Positions 1-6,260 of a DNA stretch of 7,924 nucleotides are shown piece after piece (within the stretch, counting starts at the first letter, position 1; each line of letters starts with the position of its first letter). Below the pieces are notes generated by a model that saw nothing but the letters and a program-made list of their open reading frames with translations, did no database searches and was not told where the DNA came from. Source of the DNA: JANNGZ01 sp031404155 (lineage in GTDB: Bacteria > Pseudomonadota > Gammaproteobacteria > Burkholderiales > Burkholderiaceae_C); the NCBI GenBank assembly GCA_031404155.1, contig JANNGZ010000455.1, positions 1-7,924 of the forward strand, in the 5' to 3' direction. The translations under genes were made by a program, and so were the position numbers.

Positions 1-161
1 CCGTGCTCGCTGCGCTGAACGACGCGCAGACCAAACAGCAACTCACGTCAGTCGGCCTCGAGGTCGTTGGCAACACGCCGGCGCAATTCGCCGCCTTTCA
101 GCAGCAGGAGTTTGCTCGCTGGAGGAAGGTGATCGAGGTCAGAAAGATCACCGCCGATTGA
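1..161 (+). CDS. Bug/TctC-family solute receptor, C-terminal end (partial)
   Basis: The reading frame is open from the window edge (first complete codon at base 3) to TGA at 159-161 and gives the last ~52 residues of a protein. The tail has the pattern of the end of a tripartite tricarboxylate receptor (Bug/TctC family): a helix of the type VLAALNDAQTKQQL, a 'GLEVVGNTPAQFAAF' segment, then 'FARWRKVIEVRKITAD' at the end. In this family the same region reads 'leaLa.pevre.l...G.e..g.tpeef..f...E..rW.kvi...ki..d'. Such proteins are periplasmic binding proteins for carboxylates, often without linked TctA/TctB membrane proteins. The start, signal peptide and ligand pocket lie outside the window, so no ligand can be proposed from the protein itself. 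Its position just upstream of gudD suggests an aldarate or related dicarboxylate, which is inference. Confidence 0.8.
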   Translation, partial: VLAALNDAQTKQQLTSVGLEVVGNTPAQFAAFQQQEFARWRKVIEVRKITAD

Positions 162-185
162 TGTCCCACCCCCGTAGCGCCTCCA

Positions 186-209
186 GCGGCCCGGCAAAGC
201 CGGTTCCGC
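186..209 (+). other. GC-rich stem-loop between receptor gene and gudD
   Basis: In the 102-base gap before gudD, CCGGC (191-195) and GCCGG (199-203) form a perfect 5-bp stem around an AAA loop. GCGG (186-189) and CCGC (206-209) can extend it across a small internal bulge. A competing 7-bp pairing is AGCGGCC (185-191) with GGCCGCT (213-219). No T-run follows, so it is not a standard intrinsic terminator. It could stabilise or separate the upstream receptor message from gudD, but chance pairing in such GC-rich DNA is possible. No promoter could be identified with confidence in this gap. Confidence 0.3.
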
Positions 210-263
210 GGCGGCCGCTTGACATTGCGGCGCTGACGCGCCTGCACCAACCACTTGGACACG

Positions 264-1598
264 ATGACCGCATCCTCTACCCCTGTCATCACCGCACTGC
301 AGGTGATCCCCGTCGCCGGGCGCGACAGCATGTTGCTGAACCTCAGCGGCGCGCATGGGCCATTCTTCACGCGCAACCTTTTGATCCTGACCGACAGTGC
401 CGGCCGCACCGGCGTCGGAGAAGTGCCTGGCGGCGAGAAAATCCGCCAGACGCTGGAAGACGCCCGCCCCCTCATCGTCGGCCAGCCGCTCGGCTCGCAG
501 CAGCGTCTGCTGCAGGAAGTGCAGCAAAGGTTCGCTGACCGCGACAGCGGGGGCCGCGGCCTGCAGACCTTCGACCTGCGCACCACGATCCACGCCGTCA
601 CCGCAATCGAATCGGCCTTGCTCGACCTGCTGGGCCAGCACCTCGACGTGCCTGTCGCCGCACTGCTCGGTGAAGGCCAGCAGCGAGATGCGGTGGAGAT
701 GCTGGGCTATCTGTTCTTCATCGGTGACAAGGCCAAGACCGATTTGCCGTATGCGAGCGATCCCGGCGCCACCGACGCCTGGTCGCGCCTGCGCCACGAG
801 AAGGCGATGACACCCGACGCGGTGGTGCGGCTGGCCGAAGCCGCCTACGAGCGCTATGGCTTCAACGACTTCAAGTTGAAGGGTGGGGCGCTTCGCGCCG
901 ACGAAGAAATCGAGGCGATCAAAGCGCTGCACGAACGTTTCCCGCAAGCCCGTGTCACGCTCGACCCCAACGGCGGCTGGCTGCTCGAGGATGCCATCCG
1001 CCTGATGCGCGACATGCGCGGCGTGGTGGCCTACGCGGAAGACCCTTGCGGCGCCGAAGAGGGCTTCTCTGGCCGCGAGGTGATGGCCGAGTTCCGACGC
1101 GCCACCGGCTTGCCGACGGCGACCAACATGATCGCGACCGACTGGCGCCAGTTGACGCATGCGCTGTCGCTGCAGTCTGTCGACATCCCGTTGGCTGATC
1201 CGCACTTCTGGACCATGGCCGGCTCGGTGCGCGTCGCGCAGACCTGCCGCGATTGGGGTCTGACCTGGGGTTCGCATTCCAACAACCACTTCGATGTGTC
1301 GCTTGCGATGTTCACCCACGTCGGTGCCGCCGCACCCGGCAAGGTGACGGCGATCGACACGCACTGGATCTGGCAGGACGGGCAGCGCTTGACGAAGGAC
1401 CCGCTGCAGATCGTCGGCGGCCATGTCCAGGTGCCGAGGAAGCCCGGCCTCGGCGTCGAGCTCGACATGGTCGAGGTCGAGAAGGCACACCAGCTCTACA
1501 AGCAACACGGCCTGGGCTCGCGCGACGACGCGATGGCGATGCAGTACCTGATTCCCGGTTGGGCCTTCAACCCCAAGCGGCCTGCGCTTGACCGATGA
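264..1598 (+). CDS. gudD: Glucarate dehydratase (enolase superfamily)
   Basis: GudD dehydrates D-glucarate (and L-idarate) to 5-keto-4-deoxyglucarate, the first committed step of cytoplasmic aldarate catabolism. The 444-residue product matches remembered E. coli GudD (446 aa) nearly end to end: an N-terminal lid with 'VIPVAGRDSMLLNLSGAH' and 'GEVPGGEKI', then the enolase-type barrel. The expected active-site residues are all present: the KxK pair K204/K206 in FKLKGG, metal ligands D234 (LDPNG) and E259 (AEDPCG) with the following E-rich 'EEGFSGRE' loop, N288 in TNMIATDW, and the D312/H338 dyad (PLADPHFW and WGSHSNNH). I chose the ATG at 264 because MTASSTPVITALQVIPVAG aligns with the E. coli N-terminus. 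An in-frame TTG at 255 would add only three residues. No clear Shine-Dalgarno sequence precedes either start. The frame is uninterrupted and the gene appears functional. It probably heads the enzymatic part of the operon, with a 47-base gap to the next gene. Confidence 0.97.
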   Translation: MTASSTPVITALQVIPVAGRDSMLLNLSGAHGPFFTRNLLILTDSAGRTGVGEVPGGEKIRQTLEDARPLIVGQPLGSQQRLLQEVQQRFADRDSGGRGLQTFDLRTTIHAVTAIESALLDLLGQHLDVPVAALLGEGQQRDAVEMLGYLFFIGDKAKTDLPYASDPGATDAWSRLRHEKAMTPDAVVRLAEAAYERYGFNDFKLKGGALRADEEIEAIKALHERFPQARVTLDPNGGWLLEDAIRLMRDMRGVVAYAEDPCGAEEGFSGREVMAEFRRATGLPTATNMIATDWRQLTHALSLQSVDIPLADPHFWTMAGSVRVAQTCRDWGLTWGSHSNNHFDVSLAMFTHVGAAAPGKVTAIDTHWIWQDGQRLTKDPLQIVGGHVQVPRKPGLGVELDMVEVEKAHQLYKQHGLGSRDDAMAMQYLIPGWAFNPKRPALDR

Positions 1599-1645
1599 CA
1601 CGCCCGGCGCGTATTCCGGCCCAACGTGACCACTGAAAGACATCC

Positions 1646-3085
1646 ATGCACAAGAACCTGATCGGCGGTGAGTGGGTCGATGGTGCGCGGGTCTCGCGCA
1701 ACATCAACCCGTCCGACACCCGCGACCTTGTCGGCGAATATGCGCAGGCCGATGCGGCCCAGACGCAAAACGCCGTCGCCTCCGCGCAAGGCGCATTCAG
1801 CGCGTGGAGCCTGAGCACACCGCAGCAGCGCTTCGACATGCTCGTCGCGGTGGGCAGCTAGATCCTCGCGCGCCGTGCCGTGCTCGGCGACCTGCTGGCG
1901 CGCGAGGAAGGCAAGACGCTGCCGGAAGCCATCGGCGAAGTGGCCCGCGCCGGTGCCATCTTCAAGTTCTTCGCCGGTGAGGCCTTGCGACCAGGTGGCG
2001 AAATGATGCCCTCGGTGCGCCCCGGCGTCGGCGTCGAGATCACGCGTGAGCCGATAGGCGTGGTCGGCATCATCACGCCCTGGAACTTCCCCATCGCCAT
2101 CCCCGCGTGGAAGATTGCTCCGGCCCTCGCACACGGCAACTGCGTCGTCTTCAAACCGGCCGACCTGGTACCCGGTTCTGCCTGGGCACTGGCCGACATC
2201 CTGTCGCGCAGCGGCTTGCCCAAGGGCGTGTTCAACCTCGTCATGGGTCGCGGCTCGGAAGTGGGCGCGACTCTGCTCGACGATGCGCGAGTCGCTGCGA
2301 TCACCTTCACCGGCTCGGTCGGCACGGGCAAGCGCGTCGCGGCTTCCTGCGTCGCCCGCATGGCGAAGTTCCAGCTCGAGATGGGCGGCAAGAACCCGAT
2401 GGTCGTGATCGACGATGCCGACCTCGGCGTGGCCGTCAACTGCGCGGTGCAGAGCGGCTTCTTCTCGACCGGGCAGCGTTGCACGGCGTCCTCGCGCGTC
2501 ATCGTCACCGAAGGCATCCACGACCGTTTTGTCGCCGCCGTGATCGAGCGCTTGAAGTCGCTCAAGATCGACGACGCGCGCAAGGCCGGCACGGACATCG
2601 GCCCGGTGGTCGATCAGAGCCAGTTGACCCAGGACCTGGACTACGTGGGCATCGCGCGCAGCGAAGGCGCGCGCGTCGCCTTCGGCGGTGAAGCCATCGA
2701 ACGCAACCCGGAAGGCCAGCCCGGCTTCTACATGTCGCCGGCCCTGATCACCGAGACAAGTGCATCGATGCGCATCAACCGCGAGGAAGTGTTTGGCCCG
2801 GTTGTCAGCGTGCTGCGCGCGCGTGACTACGACGATGCGCTGGCACAGGCCAACGACACACCGTTCGGGTTGTCTGCCGGCATCGCGACCAAGTCGCTGA
2901 AATACGCGACCCACTTCAAGCGGCATTCGCAGGCCGGCATGGTGATGGTCAACGTGCCGACCGCGGGTGTCGACTACCACGTGCCCTTTGGCGGCCGCAA
3001 GGGTTCGAGCTACGGCCCGCGGGAACAGGGCCGCTACGCCGCCGAGTTCTATACGACTGTGAAGACGGCCTATACCCAGACCTGA
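1646..3085 (+). pseudogene. NAD(P)+ aldehyde dehydrogenase (alpha-ketoglutarate semialdehyde type) with internal amber codon
   Basis: The same frame encodes one aldehyde dehydrogenase of 479 positions, but codon 72 is TAG (1859-1861). It divides the gene into a 71-residue peptide from ATG 1646 and a long open 3' part. All hallmarks of a working enzyme survive downstream: the cofactor motif TPWNFPIA with N147, K170 in VVFKPA, FTGS near residue 223, the general base E245 in LEMGGKNP, the nucleophile C279 in STGQRCTAS, and 'EEVFGPV'. The 'DYHVPFGGRKGSSYGPREQG' tail is typical of 2,5-dioxovalerate (alpha-ketoglutarate semialdehyde) dehydrogenases from glucarate clusters. In that family the segment around the stop usually reads G-(S/N/T)-E-I-L-A-R, so TAG most simply replaces GAG. 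GAAAGA at 1635-1640 is a plausible ribosome site for the first start. A GTG at 1880 could restart translation but has no evident ribosome site, and the product would lack about 78 N-terminal residues. Whether this is true decay, a sequencing error or suppression cannot be told from the sequence. Confidence 0.88.
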
Positions 3086-3105
3086 GCCAGGCCTGACCCA
3101 GCTCG

Positions 3106-3131
3106 GCACCGCTTCGACAGTGGCGCGGTGC
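3106..3131 (+). terminator. Perfect 7-bp stem-loop after the aldehyde dehydrogenase
   Basis: GCACCGC (3106-3112) and GCGGTGC (3125-3131) are exact inverted repeats around a 12-base loop, 21 bases past the TGA of the aldehyde dehydrogenase. The downstream bases (TCTCTGCTGCC) are pyrimidine-rich but are not a T-run. It could be a weak intrinsic terminator or an mRNA 3'-end stabiliser separating gudD and the dehydrogenase from the receptor genes. The imperfect tail and long loop keep the confidence low. Confidence 0.35.
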
Positions 3132-3190
3132 TCTCTGCTGCCTCGACTTGCCCAAGACCGATCCGAAACGCCAATCAACCAGAGAAACAC

Positions 3191-3325
3191 ATGACGAAAA
3201 AACTCGTTGCAGCGGCTTTGCTAGGCATCACCGGAGCCGTCTTTGCGCAGGGTGTGTTTCCCAGCCGCCCAGTGACGCTGGTGGTGCCGCAGGTCATCAA
3301 GGACAAGAAGATTTCCGTCGACTGA
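3191..3325 (+). pseudogene. Internally deleted Bug/TctC receptor remnant (44 codons)
   Basis: This short frame has an ATG with AGAGAA just upstream (3181-3186) and encodes a classical signal peptide, MTKKLVAAALLGITGAVFAQ, with likely cleavage after VFA. Next comes the opening strand of a Bug receptor, 'FPSRPVTLVVP', and then immediately 'QVIKDKKISVD' and TGA. The latter is the typical last turn of the same family, where the ending usually reads W-x-x-VIK-x-KI-x-VD. About 270-280 central residues that should lie between are missing, yet the frame is kept. The simplest reading is a single in-frame internal deletion of an ordinary ~320-residue receptor, with the junction near 3290. If translated it would export a peptide of about 24 residues with no ligand-binding fold. 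It lies 25 bases before an intact receptor gene, which suggests the two were tandem receptor genes. An assembly collapse between similar neighbouring genes is an alternative. Confidence 0.8.
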
Positions 3326-3350
3326 CATCCACTCCAGCCAAGGATCTGCC

Positions 3351-4307
3351 ATGAACTTCAAGTACGCCGCCGCATTGGCCTGTGCATGGGTCTTCTCCGC
3401 CCAGGCGCAGAACTTCCCGACCCGGCCGATCACCATCGTCGTGCCCGCTTCGCCCGGGGGCGCGATCGACATCACCGCGCGCCTGATCGGCGCCAAGCTC
3501 TCGGCCGCTTGGGGCCAGCCGGTGAACATCGACAACAAGGCCGGCGCAACCGGCACGTTGGGGACCGATTTCGTAGCCAAGGCGGCGCCCGATGGCCACA
3601 CGCTTGCGCTGGTGGCCAGCAGCCACGCCATCAACCCGAGCATGTTCAAGAAGCTGCCTTTCGATACGGTGAAGGGCTTCGAGCCAGTGGCACTGACGCA
3701 TGTGGTACCGCTGATGCTGGTGGTGATGCCCACGCTGCCGGTCAAGACCGTGCCCGAGTTGATTGCCTACGGCAAAGCCAACCCGGCCAAACTCAGTTTT
3801 GCCAGCAGCGGCAACGGCGGCGCGCCGCACATGTCGGGCGAACTGTTCAAGTCCATGACCGGCATCGACATGCTGCATGTCCCCTACAAGGGCAGCACTG
3901 CGGCGCACCCCGACCTGATCGGTGGCCGCACGTCACTGATGTTCGACACCGTCGCCGCCGTGGCGCCGCAGGTGAAAGGCGGCACGGTGCGTGCCTTGGC
4001 CGTCACCACGCCCCAGCGTTCCTCGGTGTTTCCGGACGTTCCGACGATGGGCGAGGCCGGTCTGAAAGGCTACGAGACCAGCACCTGGGGCGGCCTGCTC
4101 GCACCGGCCGGCACACCCAAGGACGTGATCGCCAAGCTGAACGCCGAGGTCGTCAAGGCCTTGGCTTCGCCGGACGTGCGCGAAAAGCTGGCCGCCGCCG
4201 GCATCGAGCCCGGCGGCGGCACGCCGGCCTTGTTCGGCACTTTCATCCAGGCCGAGATGGTGCGCTGGGCCAAGGTCGCCAAGGACGCCGGCATCCAGCC
4301 GGAATGA
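3351..4307 (+). CDS. Bug/TctC-family periplasmic solute receptor
   Basis: This is an intact 318-residue tripartite tricarboxylate transporter receptor, the normal length for the family. An N-terminal signal peptide (residues 1-19, hydrophobic core AAALACAWVF, cleavage near AQA-QN) sends it to the periplasm. The mature protein starts with the family signature 'FPTRPITIVVPASPGGAID', whose loop and Asp line the carboxylate pocket. Further family landmarks are 'FASSGNGGAPHMSGELF', 'HVPYKGSTAAHPDLIGG', 'TPQRSSVFPDVPTMGEAG' and the closing 'EMVRWAKVAKDAGIQPE'. The start is supported by AAGGA at 3340-3344, six bases before ATG. No TctA/TctB membrane genes are present, which is usual for Bug proteins in Burkholderiales. 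The position between gudD and the downstream glucarate-cleavage genes suggests an aldarate, tartrate-like or other C4-C6 hydroxy-diacid ligand. That is context-based inference. Confidence 0.93.
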   Translation: MNFKYAAALACAWVFSAQAQNFPTRPITIVVPASPGGAIDITARLIGAKLSAAWGQPVNIDNKAGATGTLGTDFVAKAAPDGHTLALVASSHAINPSMFKKLPFDTVKGFEPVALTHVVPLMLVVMPTLPVKTVPELIAYGKANPAKLSFASSGNGGAPHMSGELFKSMTGIDMLHVPYKGSTAAHPDLIGGRTSLMFDTVAAVAPQVKGGTVRALAVTTPQRSSVFPDVPTMGEAGLKGYETSTWGGLLAPAGTPKDVIAKLNAEVVKALASPDVREKLAAAGIEPGGGTPALFGTFIQAEMVRWAKVAKDAGIQPE

Positions 4308-4365
4308 ACAACGCCAGCGCGTAACGCCATCCCCAACCCGACACGCGCGATTGTTGGACTCCACC

Positions 4366-5331
4366 ATGAACAAAGTGCTCCAGAACCTGAAGCTCCTGCC
4401 GGCGCTGGAAGCGCGGCTGGCCACCGCCTTCGACATGCACCGCCTGAGCGACGAGGCCGACCCGCAAGCCTTCCTGGCGACGCATGGCGGCGAGTTCGCG
4501 GGCCTGGTGACATCGGCTGCCGTGGGCGCACCGCCGGCGCTTGTCGATGCAATGCCGAATCTGCGCGTCATCTCCAGCTTCGGCGTCGGCCTCGACAAGC
4601 TCGACCTGGTGACGGCGCGCCAGCGCGGTATCGCCGTGGGCTACACGCCCGATGTGCTCAACGATTGTGTCGCCGACCTCGCCTTCGGGCTGATGCTCGA
4701 TGCCGGACGGGGCTTGAGCGCCGCGGACCGCTACGTGCGCCGCGGCGACTGGCGCGGCGCGGGCACACCGGCGACCGCGCCGTTCCCGCTCGGCCGCAAG
4801 GTCAGCGGCGCCTGTCTGGGCATCGTTGGGCTCGGTCGCATCGGCAGCTCCATCGCGCGCCGGGCCAGCGGATTCGACATGAGCGTGCGCTATCACAGCC
4901 GCCGGCCGGTGGTCGATGCGCCGTGGCCGCACGAGCCTTCACTGCGGGCGCTGGCGTTATGGGCCGACTACCTGGTGGTCATTGCGGCGGGCGGCGCCGG
5001 CACGCGCCACCTCGTCAATGCCGACGTGTTGAAAGCACTCGGCCCGAACGGCTTCCTGATCAACGTCTCGCGCGGCAGCGTCGTCGACGAGGCGGCACTG
5101 GTGCGCGCGCTCGTCGACAAGCGCATCGCCGGTGCCGGGCTGGACGTGTTCGAGAACGAACCACGCGTGCCGGAAGAACTCCTGGCACTGGACAACGTGG
5201 TGCTGCTTCCGCACATCGCCAGCGCCACCATCGAAACACGGCAGGCCATGGCCGACCGCGTGTTCGACAACCTGAGTTTCTTTTTCAGCGAAGGCCGACT
5301 CGTGTCGCCGGCCCCGTTGCCCACAGTCTGA
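4366..5331 (+). CDS. D-isomer-specific 2-hydroxyacid dehydrogenase (glyoxylate/hydroxypyruvate reductase type)
   Basis: This 321-residue cytoplasmic oxidoreductase interconverts a 2-oxoacid and its D-2-hydroxyacid using NAD(P)H. The substrate-binding half comes first, with 'NLRVISSFGVGLDKLD' typical of the family. The Rossmann segment follows with G155-L-G157-R-I-G160. The catalytic set is R236 (NVSRGSVVDE), E265 (DVFENEP) and H283 (LLPHIAS), all in standard spacing. After the Rossmann beta-strand the sequence 'VRYHSRRP' carries basic residues at the position that favours NADPH in GhrB/GRHPR-like enzymes, which is inference. I chose ATG 4366 because 'MNKVLQNLKLLPALE' fits relatives. GGA at 4357-4359 is a weak ribosome site, and an in-frame TTG at 4351 would add five residues. 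It is not part of the textbook glucarate route. The likeliest substrates here are hydroxypyruvate (an isomer of tartronate semialdehyde) or glyoxylate, giving D-glycerate or glycolate. The gap to the aldolase gene is 34 bases. Confidence 0.93.
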   Translation: MNKVLQNLKLLPALEARLATAFDMHRLSDEADPQAFLATHGGEFAGLVTSAAVGAPPALVDAMPNLRVISSFGVGLDKLDLVTARQRGIAVGYTPDVLNDCVADLAFGLMLDAGRGLSAADRYVRRGDWRGAGTPATAPFPLGRKVSGACLGIVGLGRIGSSIARRASGFDMSVRYHSRRPVVDAPWPHEPSLRALALWADYLVVIAAGGAGTRHLVNADVLKALGPNGFLINVSRGSVVDEAALVRALVDKRIAGAGLDVFENEPRVPEELLALDNVVLLPHIASATIETRQAMADRVFDNLSFFFSEGRLVSPAPLPTV

Positions 5332-5365
5332 ACCGACGCGATTCAACCCTCACCGAAAGAGCGCC

Positions 5366-6157
5366 ATGCGAGAGAACAAGTTGCGTCAGATCTGGAAGAC
5401 CGGCGGTGCCGCCGTCAACGGCTGGCTTGCCATACCGAACAGCTTTTCCGCAGAGACCATGGCCCATCAGGGTTGGGACTCGCTCACCATCGACTTGCAG
5501 CATGGCGTGGTCGACTACCAGGCGATGGTCACCATGCTGCAGGCCATCTCGACGACCGACACCGTGCCCGTGGTGCGCGTGCCTTGGCTGGAGCCGGGCA
5601 TCCTGATGAAGACGCTCGATGCCGGCGCCTACGGCGTGATCTGCCCGATGGTCAACACCCGAGCGGACGCGCAGAATCTGATCGCCTGGACGCACTACGC
5701 GCCGCACGGCACACGCAGTTTCGGACCCGTGCGGGCGCTTCTGTACGGCGGGGCCGACTACCCGCAGCATGCCAACGACACGATCGTCACGTTCGCGATG
5801 ATCGAGACCGCCAAGGCGCTCGACAACCTCGACGACATTCTCAGCGTCGAAGGGCTAGCCGCCATTTACATCGGCCCGTCCGACCTGTCGCTGGCGCTGG
5901 GCTGCACGCCGACATTCGACGATCTCGACCCGAAGGCGGCCGAGGCCGTCGATCACATCCTCGAACGTGCCAAGGCACACGGGATCGTTGCCGGTATCCA
6001 CAACGGCTCACCTGAGGCAGCACTGAAGCGCATCGCCAAGGGGTTCCAGTTCGTCACCGTCAGCTCGGACGCACGCCTGATGGCGTCAGGAGCGCAGCAG
6101 GTGATGGCAAAGATGCGCGCTGTGCAGGCGCCGGCGAGTTCGTCGGGCTCGTACTGA
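5366..6157 (+). CDS. HpcH/HpaI-family class II aldolase, probable 2-dehydro-3-deoxyglucarate aldolase
   Basis: This 263-residue metal-dependent aldolase has the single-barrel HpcH/HpaI fold and releases pyruvate from 2-keto-3-deoxy acids. Visible active-site residues are H46 in DLQHG, R71 in VVRVPW, metal ligand E147 in AMIETAKAL and metal ligand D173 in YIGPSDLS. These correspond to H45, R70, E149 and D175 of E. coli HpaI. The family-typical 'PMVNTRADAQNLI', 'APHGTRSFGP' and 'GAQQVMAKMR' regions are present. The position of the Gln found in GarL/HpaI (QxE before the metal Glu) is Met145 here, so it belongs to a subgroup distinct from enterobacterial GarL. Substrate assignment therefore rests on context: it lies between gudD and garR/glycerate kinase, where cleavage of 5-keto-4-deoxyglucarate (2-dehydro-3-deoxyglucarate) to pyruvate and tartronate semialdehyde is needed. 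A homoprotocatechuate-type substrate is the main alternative. The start is ATG 5366 with GAAAGAG just upstream (5355-5361). Confidence 0.9.
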   Translation: MRENKLRQIWKTGGAAVNGWLAIPNSFSAETMAHQGWDSLTIDLQHGVVDYQAMVTMLQAISTTDTVPVVRVPWLEPGILMKTLDAGAYGVICPMVNTRADAQNLIAWTHYAPHGTRSFGPVRALLYGGADYPQHANDTIVTFAMIETAKALDNLDDILSVEGLAAIYIGPSDLSLALGCTPTFDDLDPKAAEAVDHILERAKAHGIVAGIHNGSPEAALKRIAKGFQFVTVSSDARLMASGAQQVMAKMRAVQAPASSSGSY

Positions 6158-6161
6158 GCCC

Positions 6162-6220
6162 GGACACAAGGCCCGGAAGGGGCTTGTGCCTGGCGAAGGC
6201 CAGAGCGCGATTTCACGCGC
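6162..6220 (+). other. Three consecutive stem-loops between aldolase gene and garR
   Basis: The 103-base gap before garR can fold into three adjacent hairpins. The first pairs CACAAG-(G)-CCC (6165-6174) with GGGCTTGTG (6180-6188), with one bulged G. The second is CTGGC (6190-6194) with GCCAG (6199-6203) around GAAG. The third is GCGCG (6205-6209) with CGCGC (6216-6220) around six bases. None is followed by a T-run, so they are unlikely to terminate transcription. They could act as an mRNA-processing or stability element that sets garR and kinase expression apart from the aldolase. Pairings were found by eye and energies were not computed. Confidence 0.35.
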
Positions 6221-6260
6221 GAAGGCTGAACACCCCATTCAATCGTTCAAAGGACACACC

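Noticed and set aside
48..1643. Long open frame (531 codons) on the minus strand opposite gudD
   Set aside because: It is a GC-bias shadow: Arg/His/Val/Ala-rich with no recognisable domain. The plus strand carries an unmistakable GudD with all active-site residues.
1496..3190. Long open frame (564 codons) on the minus strand opposite the aldehyde dehydrogenase, uninterrupted where the sense gene has a stop
   Set aside because: Its composition is typical of an antisense shadow (Arg/His/Asp-rich, no motifs). The sense strand holds a complete set of aldehyde dehydrogenase motifs, so the sense gene is the real one despite the amber codon.
3351..3410. Possible lipoprotein signal (Cys at residue 11 of the intact Bug receptor)
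   Set aside because: The Cys is too close to the N-terminus and ALAC lacks a proper lipobox. A standard cleavage site follows at AQA near residue 19.
4313..4349. Inverted repeat GCGCGT/ACGCGC between the receptor and the hydroxyacid dehydrogenase
   Set aside because: Only six base pairs across a 20-base loop in very GC-rich DNA, with no T-run. It is not distinguishable from chance.
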